Shown here: piece by piece, positions 33,049 through 45,262 of the stretch
Numbering within the stretch: position 1 is the first letter of the stretch
Layout: each line of letters begins with the position of its first letter
DNA from: Adineta steineri
Taxonomy: Eukaryota; Rotifera; Eurotatoria; Adinetida; Adinetidae
Length of the DNA: 64,000 bases
NCBI GenBank assembly: GCA_905250115.1
Contig: CAJNOI010000175.1
Span: forward strand, 122,840 to 186,839
Reading direction: 5' to 3'
The notes under the pieces: generated by a model
Seen by the model: only the letters and a program-made list of their open reading frames with translations
Databases searched by the model: none
What the model was told of the DNA's origin: nothing
Made by a program: the position numbers and the translations under genes

Positions 33049-35132
33049 TCAAATTTTGTTATTGATTGAGGCTTCAGAAGTATTGCTTGATGTTGGAATA
33101 GTCATATTCTCAACTGACACATTGCTTGTGCTTTCGATATTAGTATCAACCACATGTGAAGCATTTTTGACATCATCGTAGCAATATAAACTTTTAACGA
33201 ATTTTGCCCATCTGTCATCACTGACAATCGGTGCCTTGATATATGATTCAACATCCATTTGTTCTACCCAATCATGCATCAATGGAATGGCTTTGTCGAA
33301 TGCTTCTGCTTCCATATGAGTGAATTGTGCGCGTGTAAGTAGTCCTTTTTCGATGTACCAAGCAAGATCAAGCTTGATAACATGGCACATATAGATGTCG
33401 ATCAATGTTTGAGGTACTTCATCAGCTACTGCAGCATCATATGCTATACGATGTCCCATGGCCTCAACAACAGATCGACATTTTGGCAAAACATAGGACG
33501 AGAACTCTTTACTACGATGTCCATACTGTTTAGCAATAGCTTGACACTCTTCAAATATACTAGCTTCATGTTTAGCCAGAAGACTGTCTGGATTGGATGT
33601 TTGAGGAAGGGAATATCTTCCAATGCAAAGTTCGCTAACAAGACCTTTATAAAGAGAAAAAGCAAGAACTAAAAAATAGTCTAAATAATATCAAACAACA
33701 TACGAATTGTAAGGACAAGGATATCCCCCTCGGCGATCGCAACTCCTTGTATATTGCTCTAAAAAAATGCATCAAGAGAAATTTTAGAATTAAATATACA
33801 AACATACATATTGAGTTATGATTTGATTGTATCCAAAAAGGCCCTGAGCTCCACAGCGTTCAGAAAGCTCTAGTTGTGATGACTGAGAATGTTGCAAGCA
33901 GACAGCTTTATATATGGTAGCAACACCATGTCTTGAACGGGGATCAAGTGATTGATCCATAAAATAATTTATAGAATGTTTTGTAAATGCTTGAAGTACG
34001 TAGCTTTGTGCAACTGCCGTGAAAACAGGAATTTGTTGTGTTCGAAAAGAGAGAATATTAATTTCACTACCATCATGTTTATATATTGTTCGTCGAATAC
34101 TGTAATGATAGGCAATGTGTGATGCAATCTGCAAGACGGATAAAGCAATGGAACTTAGAGCAAGAGTACCAACACTAACGCGAATGATAGAAAGAAGAAA
34201 ATGTATATGTAATGAGGATGGCTTCTTAAGATTGCCTAGAATAGCAGTTGATGGAAGGCGAACATGATTGAATGAAGTAATAGCATGATTGACAGGATGT
34301 GCTCCAGAACGTCTTGGTAAAAGTCTAGAAGAAATATGTCAGAAAATAGTCCTATCTTATATGAATTGAGTTTACTTTGCTTTGATACCTGGACTCATAC
34401 AATATCCATCATTAATAGTAACAATAAAAGGTCGAAGACCTCTATGTTCACCTTCAACAATCAATTGAGCAAATACTAAAGCAATACAAGGACGTCCAAG
34501 AACAGGAATTGTTGGTGGCATATATCTGAAAATGAATATTATTAATGGTAATAATAGTTAATTAAATTTATGACATACTTTCCAGCTTGATCATTAGGCG
34601 TGTGAAGATCGAAAGTTCCATCACTTTGTAAAGTTGCAGTTGTTTGTAAATAGAGAGCATTGAGACCATGTCCTACTTCAGTTAAACAAAAATGTCCACT
34701 AAAGAAAAACAAAAATAAATTTATTTTTTAAACAAGTGTATTATACTATGAAAACTTACATTGTTTTATATTCTACTAAATCTTGAAGAAGAGGTTCAAG
34801 ATCCTTTCTTTCTCCTACAAACATACCAAGTGTTCCAACGACGAGGTTATATTGAATAGTCAGCAAAGTTGAGGCGGCTCCATCGATACTCATGATGGGA
34901 TCAGTATGCATTTGCCAAAATTTAGGAGATACATTAAGAATATCTTCTAGAGTTAATCCTACAAGAATGTATAAACTTATTAAACTGTATTTTAAAGCAC
35001 TCGAATCTTACCATAAACTTTGGAAATAGCTTCAGCTCTTAAGTAAGACTTTTCAGCCTGCTGTAAATTGTCTGAATCATTGATTTGTATATTGAACAGT
35101 TCAGATTGACAGAGATCAGCAGTTAATCTCAT
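33049..35132 (-). CDS. Acyl-CoA oxidase / dehydrogenase-family protein
   Basis: Seven exons on the minus strand: 35132-35012, 34958-34760, 34698-34579, 34525-34376, 34324-33808, 33758-33704 and 33668-33049, giving 593 residues. The flavin-domain words are FCLTEVGHG (the T-E-x-GHG motif of acyl-CoA oxidases), TTATLQSDGTFDLHTP, PSTAILG, SVGTLALSSIAL and RRTIY, then an ACOX C-terminal part (SNIQGVAIAEGDILVLTIR). It is shorter than animal ACOX1 (~660 residues), with no typical N-terminal alpha domain of full length, and it resembles fungal-type members more. The last residues are SINNKI, so no SKL-type peroxisomal signal is seen. It would oxidise acyl-CoA to enoyl-CoA with H2O2; substrate chain length unknown. 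Confidence 0.82.
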
Positions 35133-35897
35133 ATTGAATAAGATCAGAAGACGAAAAAAAATAAGAATATCTAAAACAACAGAGTAATATACTTATAACT
35201 TCTCAAAATTAATATTCAACTTTTTTCATAAATAAATACTCATATAAATTTTATTGAAATTTTTCTATGAAACAATAAAAAATAAAAAAAAAATTATGCT
35301 TTTATTCTCAAATCTATAAAAGCAAACGATAATACTTACTAATGTACGCAAAAGTTTTTTTTGTCGAAATATAAATACTCTAAAATATAATAATATGAAT
35401 ACTTGCTAACATATTTATACAGCTATTTGAGAATATCCGTTTTGTACTCACTAATCCGAATATTATTTATAGAAAAAATAAAATACGTGGTTAGATATTG
35501 ACGTCATGCTAAGATTATTACTTGATGAATCATTTATTTATTCATGATATTGTTGATGTACAAAAAAAAGACACCCACACTTATCAGTTATATACAAATA
35601 TAGATAAAGTCATATAGTAAAAAACAGTATAATTAGTGATCTTAGAAGTTTTCAGTTATAGAATGAATTATTTAATCGAATTTTTTTAGTTCTATCGAAT
35701 GATAAACATATACATATAATATTATATTTTGTATAATCTTCATCCTGTTATTGTATGATGATCATATGCTTAAAACAATATTCATATTGTATCATATATT
35801 CGAATTCTACCAGTACAAATGGTACTTTTTGTACTGTTTTTCTAGTTTCAGTTTGTAACTATGTTTGCACTGTTCTTATAATTCATTCTCATTTGAA

Positions 35898-36112
35898 GTA
35901 TTGTCCTTATTTTATACATTGTGTGATACTTTGCTCCCGTCTTATTTTCGTTCTCATTACCCTTATCATTTTGTCCTTATTCTATACATCATGTGATACT
36001 TTGCTCCCATCTTATTTCGTCCCTATTGTCCTCTTATTTGGTGTCCTTTTGCTCCCGTCTTATTTGGTGTCCTTTTGCTCCCGTCTTCTTTGATGTCCTT
36101 TTGCCCCCTCTG
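35898..36112. repeat. Minisatellite with TTTGCTCCCGTCTTATTTGG units
   Basis: The word TTGCTCCC(G/A)TCTT recurs at about 35931, 36001, 36049 and 36075, with a changed copy at 36101. Between the last copies the unit is ~26 bp with GGTGTCC. The first part has a longer unit (~70 bp, TTGTCCTTATTYTATACATY then GTGATACTTTGCTCCC) repeated twice. It is an array built from one pyrimidine-rich unit. Confidence 0.75.
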
Positions 36113-36586
36113 ATGAGTGAGTAAATAAGTATATACTTTGTATGAAATTGATGCGATTCTCGATAAGAAGAAATATAATAAAGTGCAATATTATCAGTAC
36201 AAATACTTCCTCTATTAGAAATCGTCACAAACTTTTCTACGATATAAAAAACGTTTATTTATGAATTGATATAAAATAAACGAGAAATTAATGAATTAAT
36301 CAATGAAATAAGAGAAGAAATGAAATCTGATTACATTTTCATATGTTTATAATTCTAACTTTTTATACATGTGCTTACTTGATTTTGTTATTTATATCAA
36401 AAATGACGATTTTGCTTATGAAATCGATTGGCTATTATAACAATAAAAAATGATATTATTTGATTTATCTTGCTATGTCTTACTCATTTATATATTTTTA
36501 TTAGTTTCCTCAAAGAAAACGAAGTCGCGAAGAAATTCTTTTTTGTTGTTGTTATTTGGTAGTCGAATTCTGTTTCTGTGAGTACT

Positions 36587-36715
36587 TGCCTAATTCGAGT
36601 TGGAATACAAACGAAAATCATCAATACCTATACACACTGCTTTATATATATATTTTTCTTTTCGAATAGATATTAAGTATTCGATATCCATTTATATTCC
36701 AACTCTAATTAGGCA
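36587..36715. repeat. Small inverted-repeat element
   Basis: Arms of 21 bp at 36587-36607 (TGCCTAATTCGAGTTGGAATA) and 36695-36715 match as an inverted pair with one mismatch, around an 87-bp AT-rich centre. It resembles a MITE; flanking duplication not evident. Confidence 0.6.
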
Positions 36716-36722
36716 TCTCATG

Positions 36723-36910
36723 AATTTGTTATAAGTATTCCATACATTATTTCATCGTTTTACATAATTAACTCTTCATTTTTGATTAGTTTAAACATTA
36801 AGTTAGGCGATGATAAGGAATATAGCGTCATACATCAATTTGTTATAAGTATTACATACATTGTTTCATCGTTCTACATGATTGACTCTTAATTTTCTTT
36901 CAGTTTAGTC
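36723..36910. repeat. Direct repeat pair of ~70 bp
   Basis: Copies at about 36723-36798 and 36838-36910 share ATTTGTTATAAGTATT, CATACATT, TTTCATCGTT, TACAT and ACTCTT in the same order, about 85% alike by eye, and 40 bp apart. Confidence 0.65.
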
Positions 36911-37075
36911 AGTAAATCACATATAACTGTGTCTTTTCTCTTACTGTATTTTTTATTTATCTGTCAATATATTAACATACTAACACTATTGAACAATATA
37001 AAAAACTAAGCTATTAGAAAATAATCTACGTCTTACAATAATTTATAATATTTTCTTTGTTAATAGATTTTTCAG

Positions 37076-39956
37076 ATGAATGAACCTAAGAATAATTTTC
37101 GAAACTATCCAATTAATACACTTGGTGATTATATTCGACAAAATGTATACTCGAAAAACAAAAATGAAATAATATTTTATTATTAATTACAATTTTTTTT
37201 CATAGAATTCTACTTGGCGTACACATAATTATCCAAATAAACAACATGATCTTGATTGGTATCGATATTTAAGACAACAAGCAAATTTACCTGTTCAACG
37301 TGATATTCTCTATGGAAAAAGACGAAAATCTAAAGTACACTCACAAACTCAAAAAACAGTTGCTTATGACGATGATGATGATTTAGGTATAAGTAAAATA
37401 AATTTTACTTCACCACCGGTTACTCTTACATGGCTTGATTTAAAAGCAAAAGCACCACCAGAAGATAAAGGTATTAAACGAACAATTAGAAAAGCATTGT
37501 GTCCATGGAAACAAGTTACTCAATCAACAATATTACTCGAAGGAGGTAAAAATAAGAAAAGATTAGTTGTTTTTTATATAAAATTTAATTTAGTTAGTGG
37601 TATTGCTAAACCAGGTCAATTAGTTGCTATAATGGGTGCTAGTGGTGCTGGTAAAACAACATTATTAAATATTTTAACAAATCGTCGGCCCGGTACATTA
37701 AAAATTGAGGGTGAAGTTAGAGTAAATGGAACAAATATGGGTAGAAATATTAATCGGGTATCAGGTTATGTACAACAAGAAGAATTATTCATACCATCAA
37801 TGACAACACGAGAACATTTACATTTTCATGTAATAATATTTATATAATTTGAAATCTAATAATATTAATTTAGGCAATGTTAAGATTAAATCATGATATA
37901 TCAAAAGAACAACGAATTGCTCGTATTGATGAAATGCTTGATTTGGTAAGATAATATATATATATAAATTAGAGGAATTTAAATGGTAACTTTATATTTA
38001 TTAGTTCAATTTGAATACAGTTGAAAATACAGTCATAGGTCAACCAGGGCTTATTAAAGGTTTATCAGGTGGTGAAAAACGACGTTTACTCTTTGCTTCT
38101 GAAGTATATTTAATAATATTTTATTATTTTAATTTATTAATATGAATATAGGTAATGATTGATCCATCTTTATTATTTGCTGATGAAGTAATTGATTTAT
38201 ATATTTATTACTATAAAATAATATTTTATCATAGCCAACATCAGGTCTCGATGGAAGCATGGCATTTACAATATGTGATGTAATGCGTAAATTGTGTAAT
38301 CAAGGTAAGACAATTGTTTGTACAATTCATCAACCATCAAGTGAAATTTTTCAATTATTTGATACGTAAGAATATTCCATTATTATTTATTTATTTATGT
38401 TTAATATATATATAGACTTTATCTATTAGCCGAAGGACGTGTTGCTTATTTTGGTTCAAGAAAGAAAGCTCAAGAATTTTTTAATAAGTTAGTCGATAAT
38501 GCATGATATACTCACATAAAAAATAATAAAATTTCAATATTTATTTTTAGATTAGGTTTTGAAGCACCAAATAATTATAATTTATCAGATTTTTATATTC
38601 AAACATTATCGATATTACCATTTGAAAAAGAAGAATCACTTGAACGAATTCAGGTAATATTGATAATATATGAAAAATTTTCTTTTTTTTTCCGTTTTCT
38701 TTCTTAGAATATTTGTGATACCTATGAACATTCATCTCTTAATACTCAATATATTGATGAAATTCAAAAATATCATTCAATTGATGATGATCAATCAAAT
38801 GGAATATTTGATCATTCATCAAAGTTTGTTGCTTTGATTAAAAGAAAAACAAACTAAATAATTTTTATTTAGATATAAAACTAATATTTTCAATCAATTT
38901 CGTTGGTTATTATGGCGTTTATTGATTGATATGTTTCGTAATCCATTTGAATTTCGTTTCCGTATACTTACATCAGTAATTCTTGGTCTTATTCTGGGTT
39001 TTTCATTTTTAAATTTAAAATATGATCAAACCGCTTCTCAAAATATGTCATCAGTTTTATTTCTAATGATTCTTGATGTAACATTCATGGTTGTTCAAAG
39101 AAATGCTGATGTAATTCAAAATAATTTTTTTTCTTTTTATAATATTTTTTATACATTAACATTTTAGAGTATGAGTCGACAATTACCATTATTTTTTAAA
39201 GAACATGATGATGGAATCTATCGTACAATACCTTATTATATATCAAAAGTAGTTGTAGAATTACCAATAACTGCAATTGATATATTTTTATCAATAACTA
39301 TTATTTATTGGATGGCTAATTTATATAATAGTGCTCGAAGATTTTTTATTTTACAAGGTATTCTCCTTCTATGTATGTTAGTTTCAATGTCTGTTGGTAA
39401 ATAAAAAAAAAACAAAATTATGTTGAAAACATTTATTTTTCTTATAGGAACATTGATAGGAGTGTCTAGTCCAACGTCTACTGTTGCTTCAGCACTAGTT
39501 GTTCCAATTCTTATACCTCTACTTGTTGTATCTGGTTTTTATATAAAGACAAAGTATATTAACATAATATAAAGTAAAATCTTGCATAATTTCATTGCTC
39601 TTTTTTTCAAATTTAGATCAATACCTAAATGGCTTATTTGGTTACATTATATTTCATGGCCTTATTATACAGATGAACTGTTATCGATTAATCAATGGGC
39701 AGATGTTAAATCATTTGACTGTAATCGAATGGGTAATACAACATGTTTAAGAAGTGGTGATGATGTTCTTGCGTATTATAGTTTTAAGAAAGTCTGTATA
39801 AAAATATATTTATTTTTGAGATCTATTTGTATGTATATATTTTAGAGTAATTATAATCGTAATATTGGTTTACTTGTTCTTCTCTTTGGTGTTGGTCAAC
39901 TACTAAGTATTCTTATTTTACTATTACGAACGAAATTTCAACGAAAAACTCTATAA
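37076..39956 (+). CDS. ABCG (White/ABCG2-type) half transporter
   Basis: Fourteen exons: 37076-37144, 37206-37829, 37874-37945, 38005-38103, 38152-38187, 38235-38365, 38416-38487, 38551-38653, 38708-38823, 38873-39110, 39168-39396, 39448-39553, 39617-39791, 39846-39956. All phases join, giving 726 residues. The ATP-binding domain comes first: Walker [10 protein letters not shown] (residues 167-175), Q-loop YVQQEELF, signature [11 protein letters not shown], Walker B LLFADEPTSGLDG, H-loop CTIHQPSSE. Six membrane helices follow, with the [11 protein letters not shown] elbow and [21 protein letters not shown]-then-TMD order is that of ABCG, so it must dimerise. Likely exports lipid, sterol or xenobiotic; the cargo is unknown. 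The start ATG is right after TTTTTCAG, so a further 5' exon is possible. Confidence 0.92.
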
Positions 39957-40020
39957 ATCTATGATTTTCATAGTTTATTTTTTTTTGTTTTTATACTTTA
40001 TCTTTCTTTCATTATGCCAA

Positions 40021-40219
40021 AATTGAATAAATAGAAAAACAAAGCTTTCTCAAAGCTAGTCATTGCGATATAATTATAATAATCCTTTTGGTATGCTTAT
40101 TAATATCTCGAATAATAATTTCGAAAATAAAAAGTGGAAAGAAAGAAATGTCGCAAATATAGAGGTTGAGTGTTGGCGTAGATATTGATTAATAGAAGAC
40201 CGATACCCACACCCTCAAG
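40021..40219. repeat. Direct repeat flanking the P450, left copy
   Basis: Shares with 43303-43483 the order AATTGAATAAATA, TTTCTCAA, CTAGTCATTGCGATATAATT, TAATATYTCGAATAAT, TCGMAAATATRGAGG, ATTAATAGAAGA-CGA and C-rich end. Its own end is a telomere-like hairpin (TTGAGTGTTGG ... ATACCCACACCCTCAAG). Confidence 0.75.
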
Positions 40220-41072
40220 CATTCTTTATGGCATGAAATATATGTTGCCACAATATTTCATTTCTCAATCTCCCACGTAAACAAATGGCTAAAAATCCGA
40301 TTATAATTGATTATTGTGTGGAAAATCCCAAAAAAAAAAATCGATTTTAATCTATTTTTATTTCTTTTTTCTCTATATATACATCTTATTCTAATATTTA
40401 TTTTACCGTTTTTGATAGGATGCATCTATGTTTGACGTGAAATATTCATTATTAGAAGCAAATTATTCTTGTGTCTTTTCTCCTTCTATATATCAAGAAA
40501 ATAAAAAAATAATACGATTTATAATCATCTTTACATGTTAATATTTTTCTTATGCTGACCCCGTCTCTTTGTTATTATGTATTCCTTTGTTGCCTTTGTG
40601 CATTTAAATAACATTTTTCTATTACTCATTTTGATTTACTTTATGATCACTCACTAGTATCATGTTTATATTTCGTTGATTTGTCGTTTTTACCAATAAA
40701 CTTTCATAATTCAACTGAATTTTCTCTTAAATGTATTAAATATTGTATTCGATTGTTAATTGAAGATTTTAATATCTCTTTTTATTGAATAAATATAATA
40801 CTATTATTCTTTCGATGTAAACAGATAAGTAAGCACATTATATTCTTTTTAACGAGATATTTGTTAAAAGTATGTATAAAAAGAGCACTAAAAATGGCTT
40901 GTTTTTAATACAAAAGTTAATTATAAAAATTAAATAAAAAAGTCAAAACAATTAATATTAGTTTTCTGAATAACTATCAGAATAGAAAATAATTATATGA
41001 GCACAACATTTTTTAATATAGAAAATTATAATATCCAATATTAACATAAACAACTTAGGGATAGATAATTTT

Positions 41073-41116
41073 CATCTTGAGGGTGTGCGTGACCCACTCA
41101 TTATTCACACTCTCAA
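41073..41116. repeat. Telomere-like hairpin, copy 8
   Basis: CATCTTGAGGGTGTGCGTG arm, short spacer, CACACTCTCAATA arm; shows the conserved outer border CATCTTGAG. Confidence 0.65.
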
Positions 41117-41355
41117 TAAGAAAAAGAAAATTGATCCTTAAATTGCATTGATTTTAATATTTCTTAGGTATATATTTGTCGGTTCATTCATTCTGCTTCT
41201 CTGTCTATTTATAAATGATCGAGTGGACTTCATCCGCTCTATGCGTGTAGAGGAAAAGATAAAGAAAGAAAAAGAAAAGAAACATGTGCGCGCAATCGTT
41301 TCATTTAGCATCACATATTTATACATAACCACTTTCTCATACAACACAATCGTAA

Positions 41356-42979
41356 ATGTTCGTTTTCTTAGTTATTTTTTTCGTCATCTTATGGATAATA
41401 TATATAAAATTGAAATATTTTACACTTCGTGGTCCAGTGCCTGGTCAACCACCACATTTCTTTTTTGGAAATTTAATTCAAGCAGGCTTATTATTTGGTT
41501 CTAAACCAATTTCTGACATTTATATATCTTACAAAGAACGTTTTGGTGATATTTATTTATTTTGGGTGGGTTTTATACGATATACTATCGTACATAATAT
41601 TGATGATGTTCAATATATTTTTAATAATCGAAATAAATATGATCAAGGAAGTATATTTTTGGAAAAGCTCAGCATTTTGGCTCCTGACAGTATTATTTGT
41701 AACATAGGTAATGCTTTTTCTTCTTTTGTCTCTATCAAAGATTTTTTTTTCATTATGATATTTAGGTGCTAAATTCAAACGACATGGTGCAATCACTATG
41801 CCATTATTTCGTCGTAATAAAATTCTTTCGAATATAAATATAATTATTGATGGAACGGACAAACTATTAGATCGGTGGCGCACTCAGTCATCTGAACATG
41901 TGCATACTGATATTGTTGAACAATGTCAAAATCTTCTACTCGAAGTCTTTGGAATGATTGCTTTTGATTATGATTTGGAAACAATTAATGAGAATCTTTC
42001 AGAAAATAAGAATGAACTGACTGAAGCTCTAAAACATATTATGGATGCATTTCGAATGATTCTCTACGCACCTAGTATCATTTCAACTACTTATTTAAAA
42101 TGCAATCCTCGATATCAACGAGCACGTGCCACCATCGAACGATATTTGAATAACATGGTAGAACAAGAATTGACTGAAAGCTTAGATTCGAGAACAGAAC
42201 GGAAGAAAATTTCATTGATTGCTTCACTAGTTAGTTCATTACAAACAGATGAAAAGGCAGAAGCAGTAAAAAAAGAAGAAGACAAAAAAGGTAAACTTTA
42301 TCTTTGATATAAATAGATAATTATTAAGAAAATCATAAAAAAAAAATTGATAGGTATTTCCCGAAAAGAACTTTTTGATGAGATGCTTATGTTTTTAATT
42401 GCTGGTTATGAAACAACATCGACTGCTCTTGCTTGGTGTATTTATCAACTAAGTAAACATCCTCGTATTCAAGAAAAGATCAAGAAAGAATTGATAGATG
42501 ATAATACTGGACAATATTTATCATTTGATCATCTTGATTCATTTGTTTATTTGGATTGTTTTATCAATGAAGTTCTTCGTTATTCTCCAACAATCGATGG
42601 AACAAGTCGTACAGTAGTTGTCGATGATTGTCTTCCGTCAAGTGGTACTCGACTTTACAAAGGTGATCAAGTACTTATTCCATCATCTGCTCTTGCTCGA
42701 GACGATCGCCATTGGAAAATTGATCCTAATTTGTTTTATCCGGAAAGATTTCTTAATGAAGATAAACATCGTCATCCATGTGCATTTTTACCATTCGGGA
42801 ATGGTCATCGTCAATGTATTGGACAAGATTTAGCTCGATTAGAACTCAAAATAATTCTAGCTCGCATGTTACAACAGGTGACAATCGGTGATGGCGGTCC
42901 TGAATTTAATACAGGTGGTTGCATTCAAAGACTGACTATCGTACCGAAACACGTCGGAGTTACTATTCAATTTAGTTAA
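41356..42979 (+). CDS. Cytochrome P450 (animal CYP3/CYP4-like)
   Basis: Exons 41356-41707, 41766-42290 and 42354-42979 give 500 residues, the normal length. A membrane anchor (MFVFLVIFFVILWIIYIKL) leads to a Pro-rich hinge (RGPVPGQPP). The oxygen-activating I-helix is AGYETTS (residues 309-315), the K-helix is EVLR (E365, R368), PERF follows, and the haem loop is FGNGHRQCIG with Cys447 as the axial ligand. All essential residues are present, so an active ER monooxygenase is likely; the substrate is unknown. It sits between two copies of a ~200-bp repeat and next to the ABCG exporter. Confidence 0.92.
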
Positions 42980-43230
42980 CTCATGAAAAACTACTTTCTT
43001 TCTCTCTTATTTTTTTTTCGTTTCAATCATTAGAAACAATTAAACAAGTCTTTTCATATAATACTCGTCATTTTATTTCTGGTTAAGTAGCATTTAATGG
43101 GCATTGGAAAGTTAAGCACGAGGAAAGATGAGCTCCAAAAAGAAATAAACTTAAGGAAATAATGAATAGACAAACCAATTTATGTTAATTAGATCATATA
43201 TAACATAACAACAAACATATGTATAAAATA

Positions 43231-43298
43231 TGTGTATGGGGTGGGTTTGAGTTTATCTAAACACATCTTCATCCACACCCACACCCACCCTCAAGATG
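43231..43298. repeat. Telomere-like hairpin, copy 9
   Basis: TGTGTATGGGGTGGGTTTGAG arm, AT spacer, then CACACCCACACCCACCCTC and the border CTCAAGATG. Confidence 0.7.
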
Positions 43299-43302
43299 TC
43301 AT

Positions 43303-43483
43303 AATTGAATAAATAAAAAAACAAGACTTTCTCAATACTAGTCATTGCGATATAATTGTAATAATTCTTCTACTATCTTTGTTAATATTTCGAATAATCT
43401 TTAATAAGGTCATCCCTAATAACGTCGAAAATATGGAGGGTGGATATCAGTTAATAGAAGATCGACTCCGACCCCCACGCTCC
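43303..43483. repeat. Direct repeat flanking the P450, right copy
   Basis: Partner of 40021-40219, same orientation, 3.1 kb further on. It has extra changes near its centre and a decayed C-rich end (CGACCCCCACGCTCC). Confidence 0.72.
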
Positions 43484-44210
43484 AAAACTTGGAGTCGAAA
43501 CTCTTCCCGTCCACCCCTTTGGTCGCACTGATCCGTTTTCATCTTCCCTTGTCGAAATGTAATGTCGTATAAAGTTTGGTTGTATTAGGTCTTAAAGGAG
43601 CCAGATGCATAAAATAACAAACAAATAAATTTTCTTCATTATTGTTACAAGACTGTTTTTTGTCACTGAATTGGTCGAATAAGGAAAAGAACATTTTCCT
43701 TATTCGCTAACTAATTTTATTTAAAAAGAACTGGTTATTTACATCCTCCCTATTCAGACACGCAAACACACAAAAGATATTCAAGAAAATATACAAGAAA
43801 GAAAAAGAGATGAACAAAAAAAAATAAGGAGAAGAAAGAGGGTGATATAAGTGCTTCCCTCTTACTTCTCATCAAAGTGGACAAAAAACAAAGAAGATGT
43901 TGTAATACATCTTCTTTCTAACTGTACAAGAAGTAAACGAATATGTAGAGTGAAATAAGAAAAAGAAAGAAGATGAGAATTTCAATATAATTCTCATGGA
44001 CGGCAGGAAGGAAAGACCTGGATGAAAAAATATGATCGTCATATGGACAATAGAAAAAAGAAAAGAAAAGAAAAGAGATACACTTACGTACACATATACA
44101 CATATCAACGAAAGGGAAGAAAAGAAAAAAAAATGATAAGAATGCTGTCAGAATCCTCTCTAACATTTATACATTAGATCAATTCATAGAAAAAGAACAA
44201 AATGTTAATG

Positions 44211-44471
44211 TTAGCAACAGCAAACTTTGGCGCATGATCTGCGCACAATGACGGTTTTCTTTTTGATAACTTTGACTGTTGGTGCGCAGCAAACAGTTGT
44301 ACGTACACAACATCGTCGTCCACAGCATGGGCCACAGCATGGATCACAACAAGGATCACAGCAAGGGCTGCAGCAAGGACTACAACAAGCATCACAACAT
44401 GGATCGCAGCATGAGTTACAGCCAGAACAGCTACAACAACCGCAACATGGTGAACGGACACAGGCTGGCAT
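44211..44471 (-). CDS. Cysteine-rich CC-repeat protein, unknown function
   Basis: Starting from the ATG at 44471, 86 residues. The middle is a run of CCxP units (CCDPCC, CCSPCC, CCGPCC), with about 35 cysteines overall, then a basic Val/Lys stretch (KVIKKKTVIVRR) and a CCC end. A longer frame reaches 44624, but a TATA-like box (TATATATA, about 44550-44557 on the minus strand) lies inside the extension, which supports the inner start. No signal peptide. It recalls keratin-associated or metal-binding Cys-rich proteins; metallothionein-like metal binding or a cross-linked structural role are both possible. Function not known. Confidence 0.6.
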   Translation of the reverse strand: MPACVRSPCCGCCSCSGCNSCCDPCCDACCSPCCSPCCDPCCDPCCGPCCGRRCCVRTTVCCAPTVKVIKKKTVIVRRSCAKVCCC

Positions 44472-45262
44472 ATTAATAGTAATAATATGGTGTGGAGTAA
44501 AACTGTAGTATGGATGAGGACTGTTTTGTGAAAGTATGTGAACAGGTATATATAGAGAGAAAGAGAAACAAGAAAAATTATTTTCAGTCAACAAAAACAA
44601 TTGATTACCATCCTCATATGACAATACCTAACATGAACATGTGATAGAGAAACATAGGAAGAGAAATAAGTAATGCATTTTTACTGTTCATGCAATACAA
44701 CAAAAATAGCAAATTCATGTTTATTACCAATGTCTTTTCTTTGATTTGTTTCGTAGTGTAGAAAACATCTAAATTTAATTGCACATTTACGGTTGTGACC
44801 ACAACTCTAAAACGGTAAATGTCATTTGATACACTTTTTAACGAAAACATTGCTAATAAAAAAAAACAAAACTAAATGTTTTTGATGAAAAATATCGATT
44901 CTCACGTTTTACTACAATACTGCTGTAGTATTGTCAAATTACGTGAATATCATAACACAGCGCACATAAACAGCATTGACAAAAATATGTCGTATATGAA
45001 TACAATAACAACAACAACAACATTGATTTCATACATCAGTTGTTTATGAATGAACGTTTCGATGATACAAAGATGAATAAAACTGAATACACTGATATTG
45101 TCATTTCTTTGATTACTTCTGTTATTAGGTATGTGTTCTCATGATTCATCCTTTATTATCTCTGTTCATAGATTACGATGATAAGTGTTATTTTATTCAT
45201 TCATGAAAACATGGATTATATTTATATAAAAATATGAAATGAATACAAGAACGCTATAGAAC

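Larger units (their letters stand above)
35133..37075. other. Divergent intergenic region rich in repeats
   Basis: This lies between the starts of the divergent acyl-CoA oxidase (-) and ABCG (+) genes, so it should hold both promoters. It also contains a lone C-rich arm (ACACCCACACTT, 35570-35585), a minisatellite (35898-36112), an inverted-repeat pair (36587-36715) and a ~70-bp direct repeat (36723-36910). No gene is supported; the frame at 35755-36093 is the minisatellite. Confidence 0.5.
39957..41355. other. Intergenic with duplicated segment and hairpins
   Basis: No supported gene. It contains one copy of a ~200-bp segment that recurs beyond the P450 (40021-40219), and a telomere-like hairpin at 41073-41116. 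The frame at 41148-41504 overlaps the P450 start and is not called. The P450 promoter should be near 41300. Confidence 0.45.
42980..44210. other. Convergent intergenic region with repeats
   Basis: No supported gene. It holds a telomere-like hairpin (43231-43298) and the right copy of the P450-flanking repeat (43303-43483). The hydrophobic frames near 43872-44166 are pyrimidine-rich low-complexity sequence. Confidence 0.45.

Noticed and set aside
35755..36093. 112-codon frame
   Set aside because: Translation of the pyrimidine-rich minisatellite.
43872..44166. Two Phe/Ser-rich minus-strand frames
   Set aside because: Low-complexity A/G-rich plus strand read in reverse; no coding signal.
44227..44508. 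93-codon plus-strand frame rich in Gln/His
   Set aside because: Antisense shadow of the CC-repeat protein; the minus strand has a TATA-like box and a sensible start.
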